In this document: positions 8,066 through 15,797 of the stretch, one piece after another | How positions within the stretch are numbered: the stretch's first letter is position 1 | Layout of the letters: each line of letters opens with the position of its first letter | Source of the DNA: Eubacteriaceae bacterium | GTDB taxonomy: Bacteria > Bacillota > Clostridia > Lachnospirales > Lachnospiraceae | Length of the DNA: 64,000 nucleotides | Direction of reading: 5' to 3' | Assembly (NCBI GenBank): GCA_910574015.1 | Contig: CAJSYQ010000012.1 | Coordinates: forward strand, 1-64,000 | Position numbers and translations under genes: made by a program | The notes under the pieces: generated by a model | The model's input: only the letters and a program-made list of their open reading frames with translations | Database searches by the model: none | What the model was told of the DNA's origin: nothing

Positions 8066-9292
8066 TTATTCTATTATTTGATATGATCGTATAATATCTC
8101 TTGCCAATCTTTCGTTTATAACACGCTTAGTGTTAATGGTATCTGCTATTATTTCAGCAATTTGAGTATATTCACTTTCTGACATATTGATTGTAGCCAA
8201 TGTTAATACACCAATTCTTATGCCAGATGTTATACTTGGTGACTTTTCATCATTTGGTAATTGATTTCGATTTACCAGTATATGTTGCTTGAATAGCAAT
8301 TCTTCGATTTCTTTACCAGTAGTTTGAAATTTCTTTAAATCTATCATAATTAGATGCGTATCTGTTCCATTTGTATACAATTTTATGTCCTTATTCATTA
8401 AAGTGGATGTAAATGTATTAGATATCTTCAAAATATTCTTGACATATTTTTTTATATCCATAGATGCCAATTCACTTAACATTACTACTTTAGCCAAAAT
8501 TTCGTTAAATTTTGGTGCGCCTTGAACAACTGGAAAAACGGCATGTTCAATACATGATCTATATTGTTCTTTACACATCACTATACCACCGCGTATTCCA
8601 CGTGTTGTTTTATGTGTAGTAAAAGTAATAAAATCTGCATATCCAAATGGTGATTCATGATTTTGTGAAGCAATATAAATTGCTGTATGAGATATATCGG
8701 CTAATAATAATGCGTCATATTTTTTGCAAATACTAAATATTTGAGAATAATTAATACCTCTGGGATAGGAACTAGCTCCAGCTATCAATAACTTGGGATG
8801 ATGCTGCCTACATAATTCTTCTATTTGGATAAGGTTTATATTTTCATCCTCTGAAACAGTATAACAAAATACATTGCAGAATGTTTTTAAATAATGATAA
8901 TGAGAAACATGACCACCTGCATCTGGTGACATTACAATTACATTATCATTAGGCTTTAATATCGCTTGATATACAATTTGATTAGCTTGTGTACCTGAAT
9001 AAGGTTCAATATTACAATAGTAATCAGGACATCTGAAAATATTATGAAGCATTTCTTCAGCTATCACTTCTAATTCATCAATATCGTTACATTGTGGGAA
9101 GTATCTTTTTCCCCTAGAGCCTTCTGAGGGGTTCAAATTAAAAGGTGTATTTAGTGCATCTAAGGCAGATGGAAAAGCATAATTTGCACTTCCAATTAAG
9201 TTTATGTATGTATTCATTTGCTTATACTCATTTTCAATAATAGATGTAATTCTAGCATGTTTATTCCCAAGGAAATTTTTTAAATTATACAC
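8066..9292 (-). CDS. Divergent serine hydroxymethyltransferase-like PLP enzyme
   Basis: A 408-residue fold-type-I PLP enzyme aligning end to end with GlyA. The PLP lysine is Lys228 in TTHKTTRGIRGG; Asp199/His202 in LADISH, NIEPYSGTQAN, SPDAGGHVSH and SGIRIG are also conserved. Housekeeping SHMT interconverts serine and glycine with tetrahydrofolate. Here the active-site segment normally EGYPGKRYYGG reads EGSRGKRYFPQ, so the second tyrosine is Phe and the glycine pair is gone, and the C-terminal TRRG is replaced. Altered substrate or reaction is therefore likely. GTG 9292 is chosen because TTGGAGG lies 6 bp upstream. It is AT-rich like the STAND gene, convergent with it, and read from the inward promoter of the right repeat. 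Role in the cassette is unknown. Confidence 0.82.
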   Translation of the reverse strand: MYNLKNFLGNKHARITSIIENEYKQMNTYINLIGSANYAFPSALDALNTPFNLNPSEGSRGKRYFPQCNDIDELEVIAEEMLHNIFRCPDYYCNIEPYSGTQANQIVYQAILKPNDNVIVMSPDAGGHVSHYHYLKTFCNVFCYTVSEDENINLIQIEELCRQHHPKLLIAGASSYPRGINYSQIFSICKKYDALLLADISHTAIYIASQNHESPFGYADFITFTTHKTTRGIRGGIVMCKEQYRSCIEHAVFPVVQGAPKFNEILAKVVMLSELASMDIKKYVKNILKISNTFTSTLMNKDIKLYTNGTDTHLIMIDLKKFQTTGKEIEELLFKQHILVNRNQLPNDEKSPSITSGIRIGVLTLATINMSESEYTQIAEIIADTINTKRVINERLARDIIRSYQIIE

Positions 9293-9385
9293 TTTAATCC
9301 TCCAATATTTATGTAAAAAGATTACTTCAAAAATCAATTCATAAAATCAATATAATTATACTCTCTAATTAATTTGTAAACGCTA

Positions 9386-9455
9386 CGGATAAATCTAAAT
9401 TATTCGTCAATTCTGTCAAAACTGATAGATAATAAAATGTTATCCGTCCCATCCC
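9386..9455 (-). repeat. Right copy of the perfect 70-bp inverted repeat
   Basis: This is the exact reverse complement of 3426-3495. The embedded TTGACA/TAGATT promoter (9392-9419, minus) reads toward the SHMT-like gene. Outside it, toward the cda operon, the sequence is unrelated to the left flank. Confidence 0.9.
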
Positions 9456-9500
9456 AAAAACTTCCACCTCGCTCCCAACTCCAATTTCTCTATAAAGGGC

Positions 9501-9529
9501 TTGCAATGAAAGGGAATACAGGGTAAAAT
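9501..9529 (+). promoter_or_regulatory. Sigma-A promoter of the cda operon
   Basis: TTGCAA (9501-9506), 17-bp spacer, TAAAAT (9524-9529). It lies outside the right repeat, so expression of the cda operon should not depend on the cassette orientation. Confidence 0.7.
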
Positions 9530-9570
9530 TAAGTATCTGGATATTTTTTTAGTGAAGAGGGGTGCTGTCC

Positions 9571-9987
9571 ATGCTCAGTGAGGAAAAAATCAAGAAAATG
9601 ATACGGCTGTCGGACTATGAGAATGGTCAGGGCAGTACGGATCTGAAGCGTGTCCGGTATCTGAAGATGGATTATGTGCGGCTGCAGATATTAAAGACAG
9701 TGGCCTCGGTGCTGCTGGCTTTTTTGCTGATTCTTGGAATCGTGGCGGTCTATCATGTGGATTACATATTGCAGAACGCCCTTGCGCTTCCGCTGCGGCG
9801 GCTTGCGATAATTGGCGGAGGATGCGTGGTGGGGGTCTGTCTGGTATCCATCCTTGTGACCTGCCGTTTGGCATCGCGGCAGTACGATGAATCCAGTATC
9901 CGTGCGGGGGAGTATGAGCAGACGCTTCGGGAATTGCTGAAGCTGTATGACAAAGAGGCGCAGGGACAGGAGGAAAGGCATTTATGA
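9571..9987 (+). CDS. Small membrane protein, first gene of the cda operon
   Basis: A 138-residue protein of unrecognised family. A basic, hydrophilic N-terminus of about 45 residues is followed by two membrane segments (about 46-66 and 76-98), then a charged tail (QYDESSIRAGEYEQTLRELL) that may form a coiled coil. ATG 9571 is preferred over GTG 9562 because AGAGGGG precedes it at usable spacing. The next gene begins at the end of this frame with a GGAGG inside the coding end, indicating a tight operon with cdaA. A role near the c-di-AMP synthase is inferred only from position. Confidence 0.75.
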   Translation: MLSEEKIKKMIRLSDYENGQGSTDLKRVRYLKMDYVRLQILKTVASVLLAFLLILGIVAVYHVDYILQNALALPLRRLAIIGGGCVVGVCLVSILVTCRLASRQYDESSIRAGEYEQTLRELLKLYDKEAQGQEERHL

Positions 9988-10997
9988 TGACACTTCTCTT
10001 GCTGAAGAGCAAGATTAAAAACTTTTATGAGAAGCATTACCACATAATGCGGGGGGGGCTGAAATTTATCATAATGTTCGCCGCACTGCTGCTGGTCACT
10101 ATGCAGATGGACTACAGTGATTTTCTGGGGCAGTACTGGCTTTTGGCTCTTGCCGCCGGAGTCTGTGCGGTGACGCCGGATGGGATATCGCTGATACTGT
10201 ATTTGCTGATGATATGCGGTGAGATTTCCGAGGTGTCGGTGCTGTTGTCGGTGACATTTATGGTTGTGATCGTGATATACCTTCTTTTATATGGAAGGTT
10301 TGATCGGAAACAATACTATCTGGTCTTTCTGATTCCCGTACTGACGCCCATCCATATCAGCTATGTGGTGCCGGTGGTGGCGGCGCTGTTTGTGTCTCCG
10401 GTTCTCCTTCCTGCGCTGATCATGGGTATTGTGATGCAGTATATGATTCATGGTGTGATTATGTATGCATCGGTATCCACAGGAGTGGCAGAATCCAATG
10501 AGATCCTGTCGTCCCTGCAGTATCTCATCGCATATCTGATGCGGAACCGGATGATGTTTGTCACGATCATTGCCTTTTGTTTGACCTTTGTATGTGTTTA
10601 TATGATTAGGAAGGCAAATTTTAAACACGCCTCTCAGGTGGGCATTCTGGTGGGCACCATCGTGCTGATGTCGGTGGAACTGTTGAGCAATATTGTGATG
10701 GAGCTGGAACTCAATCTGATGCTGTTGACGGTTCAGGTGGTGGCGTCCATGGCGATTGCGTATGTAGTACAATTTTTCCATATGACACTGGATTACCGGG
10801 GGACGCGAAAGCTGCAATTTGAGGACGATGAATACTATTATTATGTTACGGCAGTACCGAAATTTAAGGTGACAGTAGTAGACCGCACGGTAACCAGGAT
10901 CCTGCCGGAAGAGGAGGAAGAAAATTTTGATCTGAAGAGGGAACTGGAGAAGGCTCTGCAGGAAGAAGAGGATGCGGATAACGCGGATATAATATGA
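9984..10997 (+). CDS. Polytopic membrane protein upstream of cdaA, function unknown
   Basis: A 337-residue protein with about eight hydrophobic segments between residues 20 and 265, then a soluble acidic tail (ILPEEEEENFDLKRELEKAL). I do not recognise the family. The start overlaps the previous gene (ATGATG after AGGAGG), and cdaA begins 24 bp after the stop. The order small membrane protein - this protein - cdaA - cdaR suggests it works at the same membrane site, perhaps as a regulator or scaffold of the cyclase. That is inference from context. Confidence 0.8.
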   Translation: MMTLLLLKSKIKNFYEKHYHIMRGGLKFIIMFAALLLVTMQMDYSDFLGQYWLLALAAGVCAVTPDGISLILYLLMICGEISEVSVLLSVTFMVVIVIYLLLYGRFDRKQYYLVFLIPVLTPIHISYVVPVVAALFVSPVLLPALIMGIVMQYMIHGVIMYASVSTGVAESNEILSSLQYLIAYLMRNRMMFVTIIAFCLTFVCVYMIRKANFKHASQVGILVGTIVLMSVELLSNIVMELELNLMLLTVQVVASMAIAYVVQFFHMTLDYRGTRKLQFEDDEYYYYVTAVPKFKVTVVDRTVTRILPEEEEENFDLKRELEKALQEEEDADNADII

Positions 10998-11021
10998 GTT
11001 CGGTAAGGATGGAGATTGGAT

Positions 11022-11903
11022 ATGGATACGATAATTAGTTTTTTTCGGAATTATGTGGCATGGCTGACGATACCGGAGTTTACTATTACAGATGTTCTGG
11101 AGATCGTTATCATCGCTTATGCATTTTATCATATTATCCTGTGGATCAAGGATACAAGGGCGTGGATGCTCCTGAAGGGAATGATCCTGCTGGGTTTGAT
11201 CTTCCTGGCAGCGGTAATACTGGAGATGAACGTGGTTCTTTGGGTGTTCCGGAATGCTATGGTGGTGGGGATCATGGCGCTGATCGTAATTTTTCAGCCG
11301 GAGCTGCGGGGCGCCCTAGAACAGCTGGGAAGAAAGAATATTCTGTCCAGTCTTGCTTCTTTTGATAATCAGAGGAGCAAAAACGAGCGGTATACCGAGA
11401 AAAGTATCCAGGCTATCGTGAAAGCTACTTATGATATGGCGAAGGTCAAGACCGGGGCGCTGATCGTGGTGGAAAAGGAAATACAGTGCCGCGAGTACGA
11501 GAGAACCGGAATTCCCATTGATTCGGAGATCAGCAGTCAGTTGATCATCAACATATTTGAACACAATACGCCGCTGCACGACGGAGCCGTGCTGGTGCGC
11601 GACAACCGAATCGTGGCTGCTACCTGCTATCTGCCGCTTTCCAACAATCTACAGGTGAGCAAGGAACTGGGAACCCGGCACAGGGCGGGGCTGGGGATCA
11701 GCGAGGTATCGGACTCGCTGACAATCATCGTCTCCGAGGAGACGGGATTTGTCTCTCTTGCCTGTGACGGCAGGCTGTATCGGAAAATAGACGCGGATAC
11801 GCTTCAGCTGCGACTTTTTGAAGCATCCAGAAGATCGCCGGATGACAAAAAGAAAAAATGGTGGAAGGGAAGGCGGAGACATGAAAAACAAGATAACAAC
11901 TAA
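11022..11903 (+). CDS. cdaA: Diadenylate cyclase CdaA
   Basis: A 293-residue membrane-bound synthase making c-di-AMP from two ATP, the messenger controlling potassium and osmolyte uptake and wall homeostasis in Firmicutes. Three N-terminal membrane helices (about 10-95) are followed by a short linker and the DAC/DisA_N domain. Both signature motifs are intact: DGA in TPLHDGAVLV and RHR in GTRHRAGLGISE. ATG 11022 is chosen over TTG 11016 because GGAG lies 7 bp before it. The C-terminus is very basic (KKKKWWKGRRRHEK) and overlaps the cdaR-like start by 23 bp. Identification is firm. Confidence 0.96.
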   Translation: MDTIISFFRNYVAWLTIPEFTITDVLEIVIIAYAFYHIILWIKDTRAWMLLKGMILLGLIFLAAVILEMNVVLWVFRNAMVVGIMALIVIFQPELRGALEQLGRKNILSSLASFDNQRSKNERYTEKSIQAIVKATYDMAKVKTGALIVVEKEIQCREYERTGIPIDSEISSQLIINIFEHNTPLHDGAVLVRDNRIVAATCYLPLSNNLQVSKELGTRHRAGLGISEVSDSLTIIVSEETGFVSLACDGRLYRKIDADTLQLRLFEASRRSPDDKKKKWWKGRRRHEKQDNN

Positions 11904-13140
11904 TCTGTTCCTAAAGGTCTTATCGGTTATTATGGCGTTTTTGTTCTGGCTCGTGATTATAAATATGATCGATCCCACAGTGGCGAAAACCTTCCGGGAT
12001 ATACCAGTGGAAATCTTAAATGAAAATGTGATCACTTCGGCAAACCAGGTGTTTGAGGTGGAGTCCGGCGATACCGTTAATGTCACGGTGAAGGGGAAAA
12101 GGAGCTTTGTTGAGACGCTGTCTCCCCGGGATTTTACGGCAGTGGCAGACTTGAGCGAGCTCTCCAAGGTAAATGCGGTGAGCATCAATGTACAGCTGAA
12201 AAAGCAGTCCAATTCCAATGTAGAGCTGGACTGGGGCTCTGCCGTTCTGAAGGTTCAGCTGGAGCAGCGGGAGACGAAGAAATTCCGGGTGGAGGTGACG
12301 CATCAGGGAGAACTGAGCGAGAATTATGTGCTAGGCAATATCGTGGCACAGCCCAATATCGTAGAGGTATCCTGCGGTGAATCCAAATTCAAGAAGATCG
12401 ATCATGTAGGGGTGGTCGTAACGCTGAACGGGGAGAGCGAGGATTTTGAGAAGCAGTACAAACCGGTATTGTACAATAAAGACGGAGAAGTGCTGGATAA
12501 CGAGAATGTGACCTTTAGCAACGATACGATCCGGGTATCCACGGAGGTACTTGCCACAAAGGCGATTCCGCTCTATGTGGAGCCGGTGGACAGTCCGGCG
12601 GAAGGATACCGGCTGGTACAGACGGATTACAAACCGGAGACAGTGCAGGTATATGGTTCCAGGGAGGCGCTGCGCAGGGAGAAATCCATTAAGATATCCG
12701 TTAGTGTGGCCGGCGCCAAAAAGGACGTGGAGAGAGAGATCGATCTGAATGATCATATACCAGCGGGGCTCTCCCTTGTTGGCGATGTCTCGTCTGTATC
12801 GGTCCGGTGCAGGATCGAGAAAAATGGTTCGAGGTCCTTTATCATGACACCGACGGATATTGCGGTGAAGAATCTGCCGGCAAACTGTACGATAGAATTT
12901 GAGGAGGCGGATATGAAGTATTCCGTTGATGTGATGGGGCAGGAAGAGGATCTGAAGGATATTGTATTGAACGATCTCGGGGCGCACCTGGATCTTGTCG
13001 ATCTTACAGCCGGGCTGCACAATCTGGAGGTCAAATTCAATCTGCCGGAAGGCGTCAGGCTGAAAAACAAGGTCAGGGTGAAGGTGATCCTGCGGACCCA
13101 GGGAGATGCCGCAGACGGAACGCCGGTGCCGGTGGAATAA
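11881..13140 (+). CDS. cdaR: CdaR-like YbbR-domain protein
   Basis: A 419-residue protein with one N-terminal membrane anchor (NLFLKVLSVIMAFLFWLVII) and a long extracytoplasmic region of about four YbbR repeats of some 80 residues each (for example VSVRCRIEKNG and the preceding ITVS-type strands). In Bacillus and Listeria, CdaR binds CdaA through its membrane part and modulates its activity. ATG 11881 is chosen from the preceding AAGGCGGAG and the anchor immediately after it; the open frame extends further upstream inside cdaA. It overlaps cdaA by 23 bp, so the two are translationally coupled. The C-terminus is short and polar. Family certain; regulatory detail by analogy. Confidence 0.92.
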   Translation: MKNKITTNLFLKVLSVIMAFLFWLVIINMIDPTVAKTFRDIPVEILNENVITSANQVFEVESGDTVNVTVKGKRSFVETLSPRDFTAVADLSELSKVNAVSINVQLKKQSNSNVELDWGSAVLKVQLEQRETKKFRVEVTHQGELSENYVLGNIVAQPNIVEVSCGESKFKKIDHVGVVVTLNGESEDFEKQYKPVLYNKDGEVLDNENVTFSNDTIRVSTEVLATKAIPLYVEPVDSPAEGYRLVQTDYKPETVQVYGSREALRREKSIKISVSVAGAKKDVEREIDLNDHIPAGLSLVGDVSSVSVRCRIEKNGSRSFIMTPTDIAVKNLPANCTIEFEEADMKYSVDVMGQEEDLKDIVLNDLGAHLDLVDLTAGLHNLEVKFNLPEGVRLKNKVRVKVILRTQGDAADGTPVPVE

Positions 13141-13171
13141 GTTTCTGAGTTTTTTCGAATATTTGTAAAAA

Positions 13172-13195
13172 AGGACTGTCCGTGTGGACAGTCCT
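13172..13195 (-). terminator. Terminator between cdaR and the carboxyltransferase gene
   Basis: AGGACTGTCC and GGACAGTCCT pair perfectly around GTGT. On the minus strand the stem is followed by TTTTTT, so it is a good terminator for the leftward gene and a weaker one for cdaR. Confidence 0.8.
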
Positions 13196-13203
13196 CTTAT
13201 CAT

Positions 13204-13239
13204 AGCTCAACGGCGCCAATTTGAACCCGCCGTTGAGCT
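13204..13239. repeat. Intergenic palindrome of the AGCTYAACGGCG family (copy 1)
   Basis: AGCTCAACGG and CCGTTGAGCT pair around a 16-base loop. The left half, CTCAACGGCGCCAATTTGA, matches 51857-51875 at 18 of 19 positions, and a shorter match is at 26267. It lies between convergent genes. Confidence 0.7.
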
Positions 13240-13262
13240 GCCAGAATAATAATTGTATAAGC

Positions 13263-14771
13263 TTACAACGGGATGTTCCCGTGTTTTTTCTTAACGCTGT
13301 CTAAGGAGCGCTTGTCGGAAAGGATCATGATATCGCCGTATATCCTCTCCCGGGTGGCCTCTGGTTTAATAATCTCATCCACATAGCCATGCATGGCGGC
13401 AATGCTTGGATTCATAAACTTCACATTGTACTCGTCGATTTTCTCCTGACGGAAGGCAGCCTTGGTGGCGGGATCCATATCCTTCATCTGCTTGCCGTAC
13501 AGGATATCGGCGGCGCCGTCTGCCCCCATAACGGCAATCTCGGCAGTGGGCCAGGCGTATACAAAGTCAGCGCGGAGATGCTTGCTGCTCATGGCGATAT
13601 AGGCGCCTCCATAGGCTTTCCGCAGGATGACATTGATCTTGATCGTGGTTGCTTCTGAATAAGCATAGAGAAGCTTGGCGCCATGGCGGATGATTCCCTT
13701 GTACTCCTGTTCCTTTCCGGGGAAGAAACCAGGTACGTCCGTCAGGGTGATGATGGGCAGATTGAAGCAGTCGCAGTACCGGATAAAGCGGGCCGCTTTG
13801 TCCGAGGAATCACAATCCAGGGCGCCGGCCATAAATTTCGGCTGGTCTGCTATAATGCCGATGGCAATTCCCTTGATGCGTCCAAAGCCCACCACAACGT
13901 TTCTGGCGAATTCTTCCTGAACCTCCAGGAAAGAATTCTCATCCACGATCCCGTCGATGACGTCATGTACATCATATGCCTGATTGCTCTGCTCCGGAAT
14001 AATATGTGAAAGTTTGTCGTTGAAGCTTACATTGTTATTGTAGGTCTGGATCGAGGGGGCGTTGCTGTGGAGATATCCCTCCTCATAGCAGGGGGGGATC
14101 ATGGCGATGAGCTCCCGCACGCGCCGGAAACACTCCTTCTCGTCCGGCATATGGAAGTGAGCGACTCCGCTCCTTGCGGCATGGACGTTGGCGCCGCCCA
14201 GTGCATCGGCCGTGATATCTTCATTGGTCACACTTTTGATTACCTTTGGTCCGGTTACGAACATCTGACTGATGTTGTCGATGACAAAGATAAAGTCTGT
14301 GATACCTGGAGAGTACACGGCGCCGCCGGCGCAGTTTCCCGCAATAATAGAGATCTGGGGGATATACCCGGACGCCATCGTATTATAATAGAAGATTTCA
14401 CCGTAGCCGGCAAGAGCGTTGACGCCTTCCTGGATCCGTGCTCCGCCGGAATCATTGATGCCGATCACAGGACAGCGGCTCTCGATGGCCAGCTTAATGG
14501 CGTTTGCGATTTTAAAGCCGTGCTGCTTGCCCAGTGTCCCGCCGATCACGGTAAAGTCCTCGGAATATATTACGACCTTCTGGCCGCCTATGGTTCCGTA
14601 GCCGGTGATAACACCATCGTAGGGAAACTGCCCCTTCCGAATATTGAAAGCATCCTCCAGGTTGGTGATATTGGAACCAATTTCCCGGAATGAATCTTCA
14701 TCCAGAAGCATACAGATACGTTCTAAGGCATGCAGTTTTCCTAATTTGTGCTGCTTTTCCATATTATACAT
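13263..14771 (-). CDS. Biotin-dependent acyl-CoA carboxyltransferase (PccB/MmdA type)
   Basis: A 502-residue carboxyltransferase of the crotonase fold. It transfers CO2 between biotin and an acyl-CoA, as in propionyl-CoA carboxylase beta or methylmalonyl-CoA decarboxylase alpha. The two acyl-CoA/biotin oxyanion regions are visible: GGARIQEGV with GNCAGGAVYSPG in the N-terminal half, and DVPGFFPGKEQE with RKAYGGAYIAM in the C-terminal half. Length is full. ATG 14771 is preferred over 14786 because GGAGGAG lies between them. No biotin carrier, biotin carboxylase or decarboxylase membrane subunit is nearby, so its partners are elsewhere and the direction of reaction cannot be judged. Its promoter is divergent from the teichoic exporter promoter. 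Confidence 0.9.
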   Translation of the reverse strand: MYNMEKQHKLGKLHALERICMLLDEDSFREIGSNITNLEDAFNIRKGQFPYDGVITGYGTIGGQKVVIYSEDFTVIGGTLGKQHGFKIANAIKLAIESRCPVIGINDSGGARIQEGVNALAGYGEIFYYNTMASGYIPQISIIAGNCAGGAVYSPGITDFIFVIDNISQMFVTGPKVIKSVTNEDITADALGGANVHAARSGVAHFHMPDEKECFRRVRELIAMIPPCYEEGYLHSNAPSIQTYNNNVSFNDKLSHIIPEQSNQAYDVHDVIDGIVDENSFLEVQEEFARNVVVGFGRIKGIAIGIIADQPKFMAGALDCDSSDKAARFIRYCDCFNLPIITLTDVPGFFPGKEQEYKGIIRHGAKLLYAYSEATTIKINVILRKAYGGAYIAMSSKHLRADFVYAWPTAEIAVMGADGAADILYGKQMKDMDPATKAAFRQEKIDEYNVKFMNPSIAAMHGYVDEIIKPEATRERIYGDIMILSDKRSLDSVKKKHGNIPL

Positions 14772-14851
14772 AGTATTCTCCTCCATTCATCTGCGCATAC
14801 ATATACGATATCACTGGACAGCAGTGAAGCATGACAGAAAATTACATATAT

Positions 14852-14879
14852 ATGATAGCATAAGGAGAGAATATGTCAA
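14852..14879 (-). promoter_or_regulatory. Sigma-A promoter of the carboxyltransferase gene
   Basis: On the minus strand, TTGACA (14879-14874), 16-bp spacer, TATCAT (14857-14852). Confidence 0.65.
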
Positions 14880-14906
14880 TAATATGTTGAAATTATTACA
14901 GAATAG

Positions 14907-14936
14907 TTGACGAAAGGAGAGGGATAATGATATAAT
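14907..14936 (+). promoter_or_regulatory. Sigma-A promoter of the teichoic-acid export operon
   Basis: TTGACG (14907-14912), 18-bp spacer, TATAAT (14931-14936). The predicted transcript start near 14943 lies downstream of the ATG at 14940 and so favours the later start at 14973. Confidence 0.75.
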
Positions 14937-14972
14937 CAAATGATTGAAAAACAAAAAAGGACGGTTTATAGG

Positions 14973-15785
14973 ATGAAACAGTTCATATTGAATTTTAAGA
15001 GATACAGTTATCTGCTTGGACAGCTTGTTAAGAAAAATATTAAACTGCGGTACAGGCGTTCTTATCTGGGGATCCTCTGGACGCTGATCGAGCCGCTGCT
15101 CACCATGATCGTGCTGTCTGTCGTGTTTGGAAGCCTGCTGGGGAGGAACAGCCGGGACGCCGCTTTCGACGGAGTGCCGTTTCCTGTCTATGTACTGACA
15201 GGACGTCTTTTATATTCCTTCTTCTCGTCTGCCACAAACAGTGCCATGAAGTCCATCCGGACAAACAGCGCCATGATCAAAAAGGTATATGTTCCCAAAT
15301 ATATCTACCCGCTGTCAGGGATTCTGGCAAATTTTGCAATTTTTCTGATCTCCCTTGTTGTGCTGCTGTGTGTAATGGTGTTCTTTGTGATGACGGGATC
15401 CTATAAGGCTCCGTTAAATGGCTTTATGCTTATGTCTGTTCTGCCGCTTCTTAATCTTTTTGTTCTTGCCATGGGAGTGGGCATGATCCTTGCCACCCTG
15501 TGTGTATTTTTCCGTGATATTGAATATCTCTGGAGCGTTATGCTGATGCTTATTATGTACTGCAGTGCGATTTTTTACTTTGTAGACAGTATGAGCGGGG
15601 AAACCCAGAGGCTGATCAAGCTGAATCCGCTGTTCGGTGTGATACACAATTTCCGCCGGGCATTCTTTGGACAGCCCTATGATATGACGCTGTTTATATA
15701 TACATCGGTATTTGCCATTCTGACATTGCTGGTGGGGATGTTTGTTTTCTATAGGAAACAGGATTCCTTTATACTGAACATATAG
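14973..15785 (+). CDS. tagG: ABC-2 type polysaccharide/teichoic-acid exporter permease
   Basis: A 270-residue inner-membrane permease of the TagG/TarG/Wzm family. It exports undecaprenyl-diphosphate-linked polymer together with the ATPase encoded 12 bp downstream. The cytoplasmic interface helix signature KKNIKLRYRRSYLGILWTLI is near the N-terminus, followed by six hydrophobic segments. ATG 14973 is chosen over 14940 because the promoter would place the transcript start after 14940. The next genes (ATPase, TagD, TagB-like) support a teichoic-acid cargo, although TagG and O-antigen Wzm proteins cannot be separated by sequence alone. Confidence 0.9.
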   Translation: MKQFILNFKRYSYLLGQLVKKNIKLRYRRSYLGILWTLIEPLLTMIVLSVVFGSLLGRNSRDAAFDGVPFPVYVLTGRLLYSFFSSATNSAMKSIRTNSAMIKKVYVPKYIYPLSGILANFAIFLISLVVLLCVMVFFVMTGSYKAPLNGFMLMSVLPLLNLFVLAMGVGMILATLCVFFRDIEYLWSVMLMLIMYCSAIFYFVDSMSGETQRLIKLNPLFGVIHNFRRAFFGQPYDMTLFIYTSVFAILTLLVGMFVFYRKQDSFILNI

Positions 15786-15797
15786 GAGGAAACGATC

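Noticed and set aside
3426-9455. attL/attR of an integrated genomic island
   Set aside because: Integration makes direct repeats; these are inverted and have no flanking target duplication.
10287-11132. 281-codon minus-strand open frame opposite the cda membrane protein
   Set aside because: His-rich shadow translation with no domain or ribosome site.
14067-14693. 208-codon plus-strand open frame opposite the carboxyltransferase
   Set aside because: Antisense shadow of a highly conserved gene, no supporting signals.
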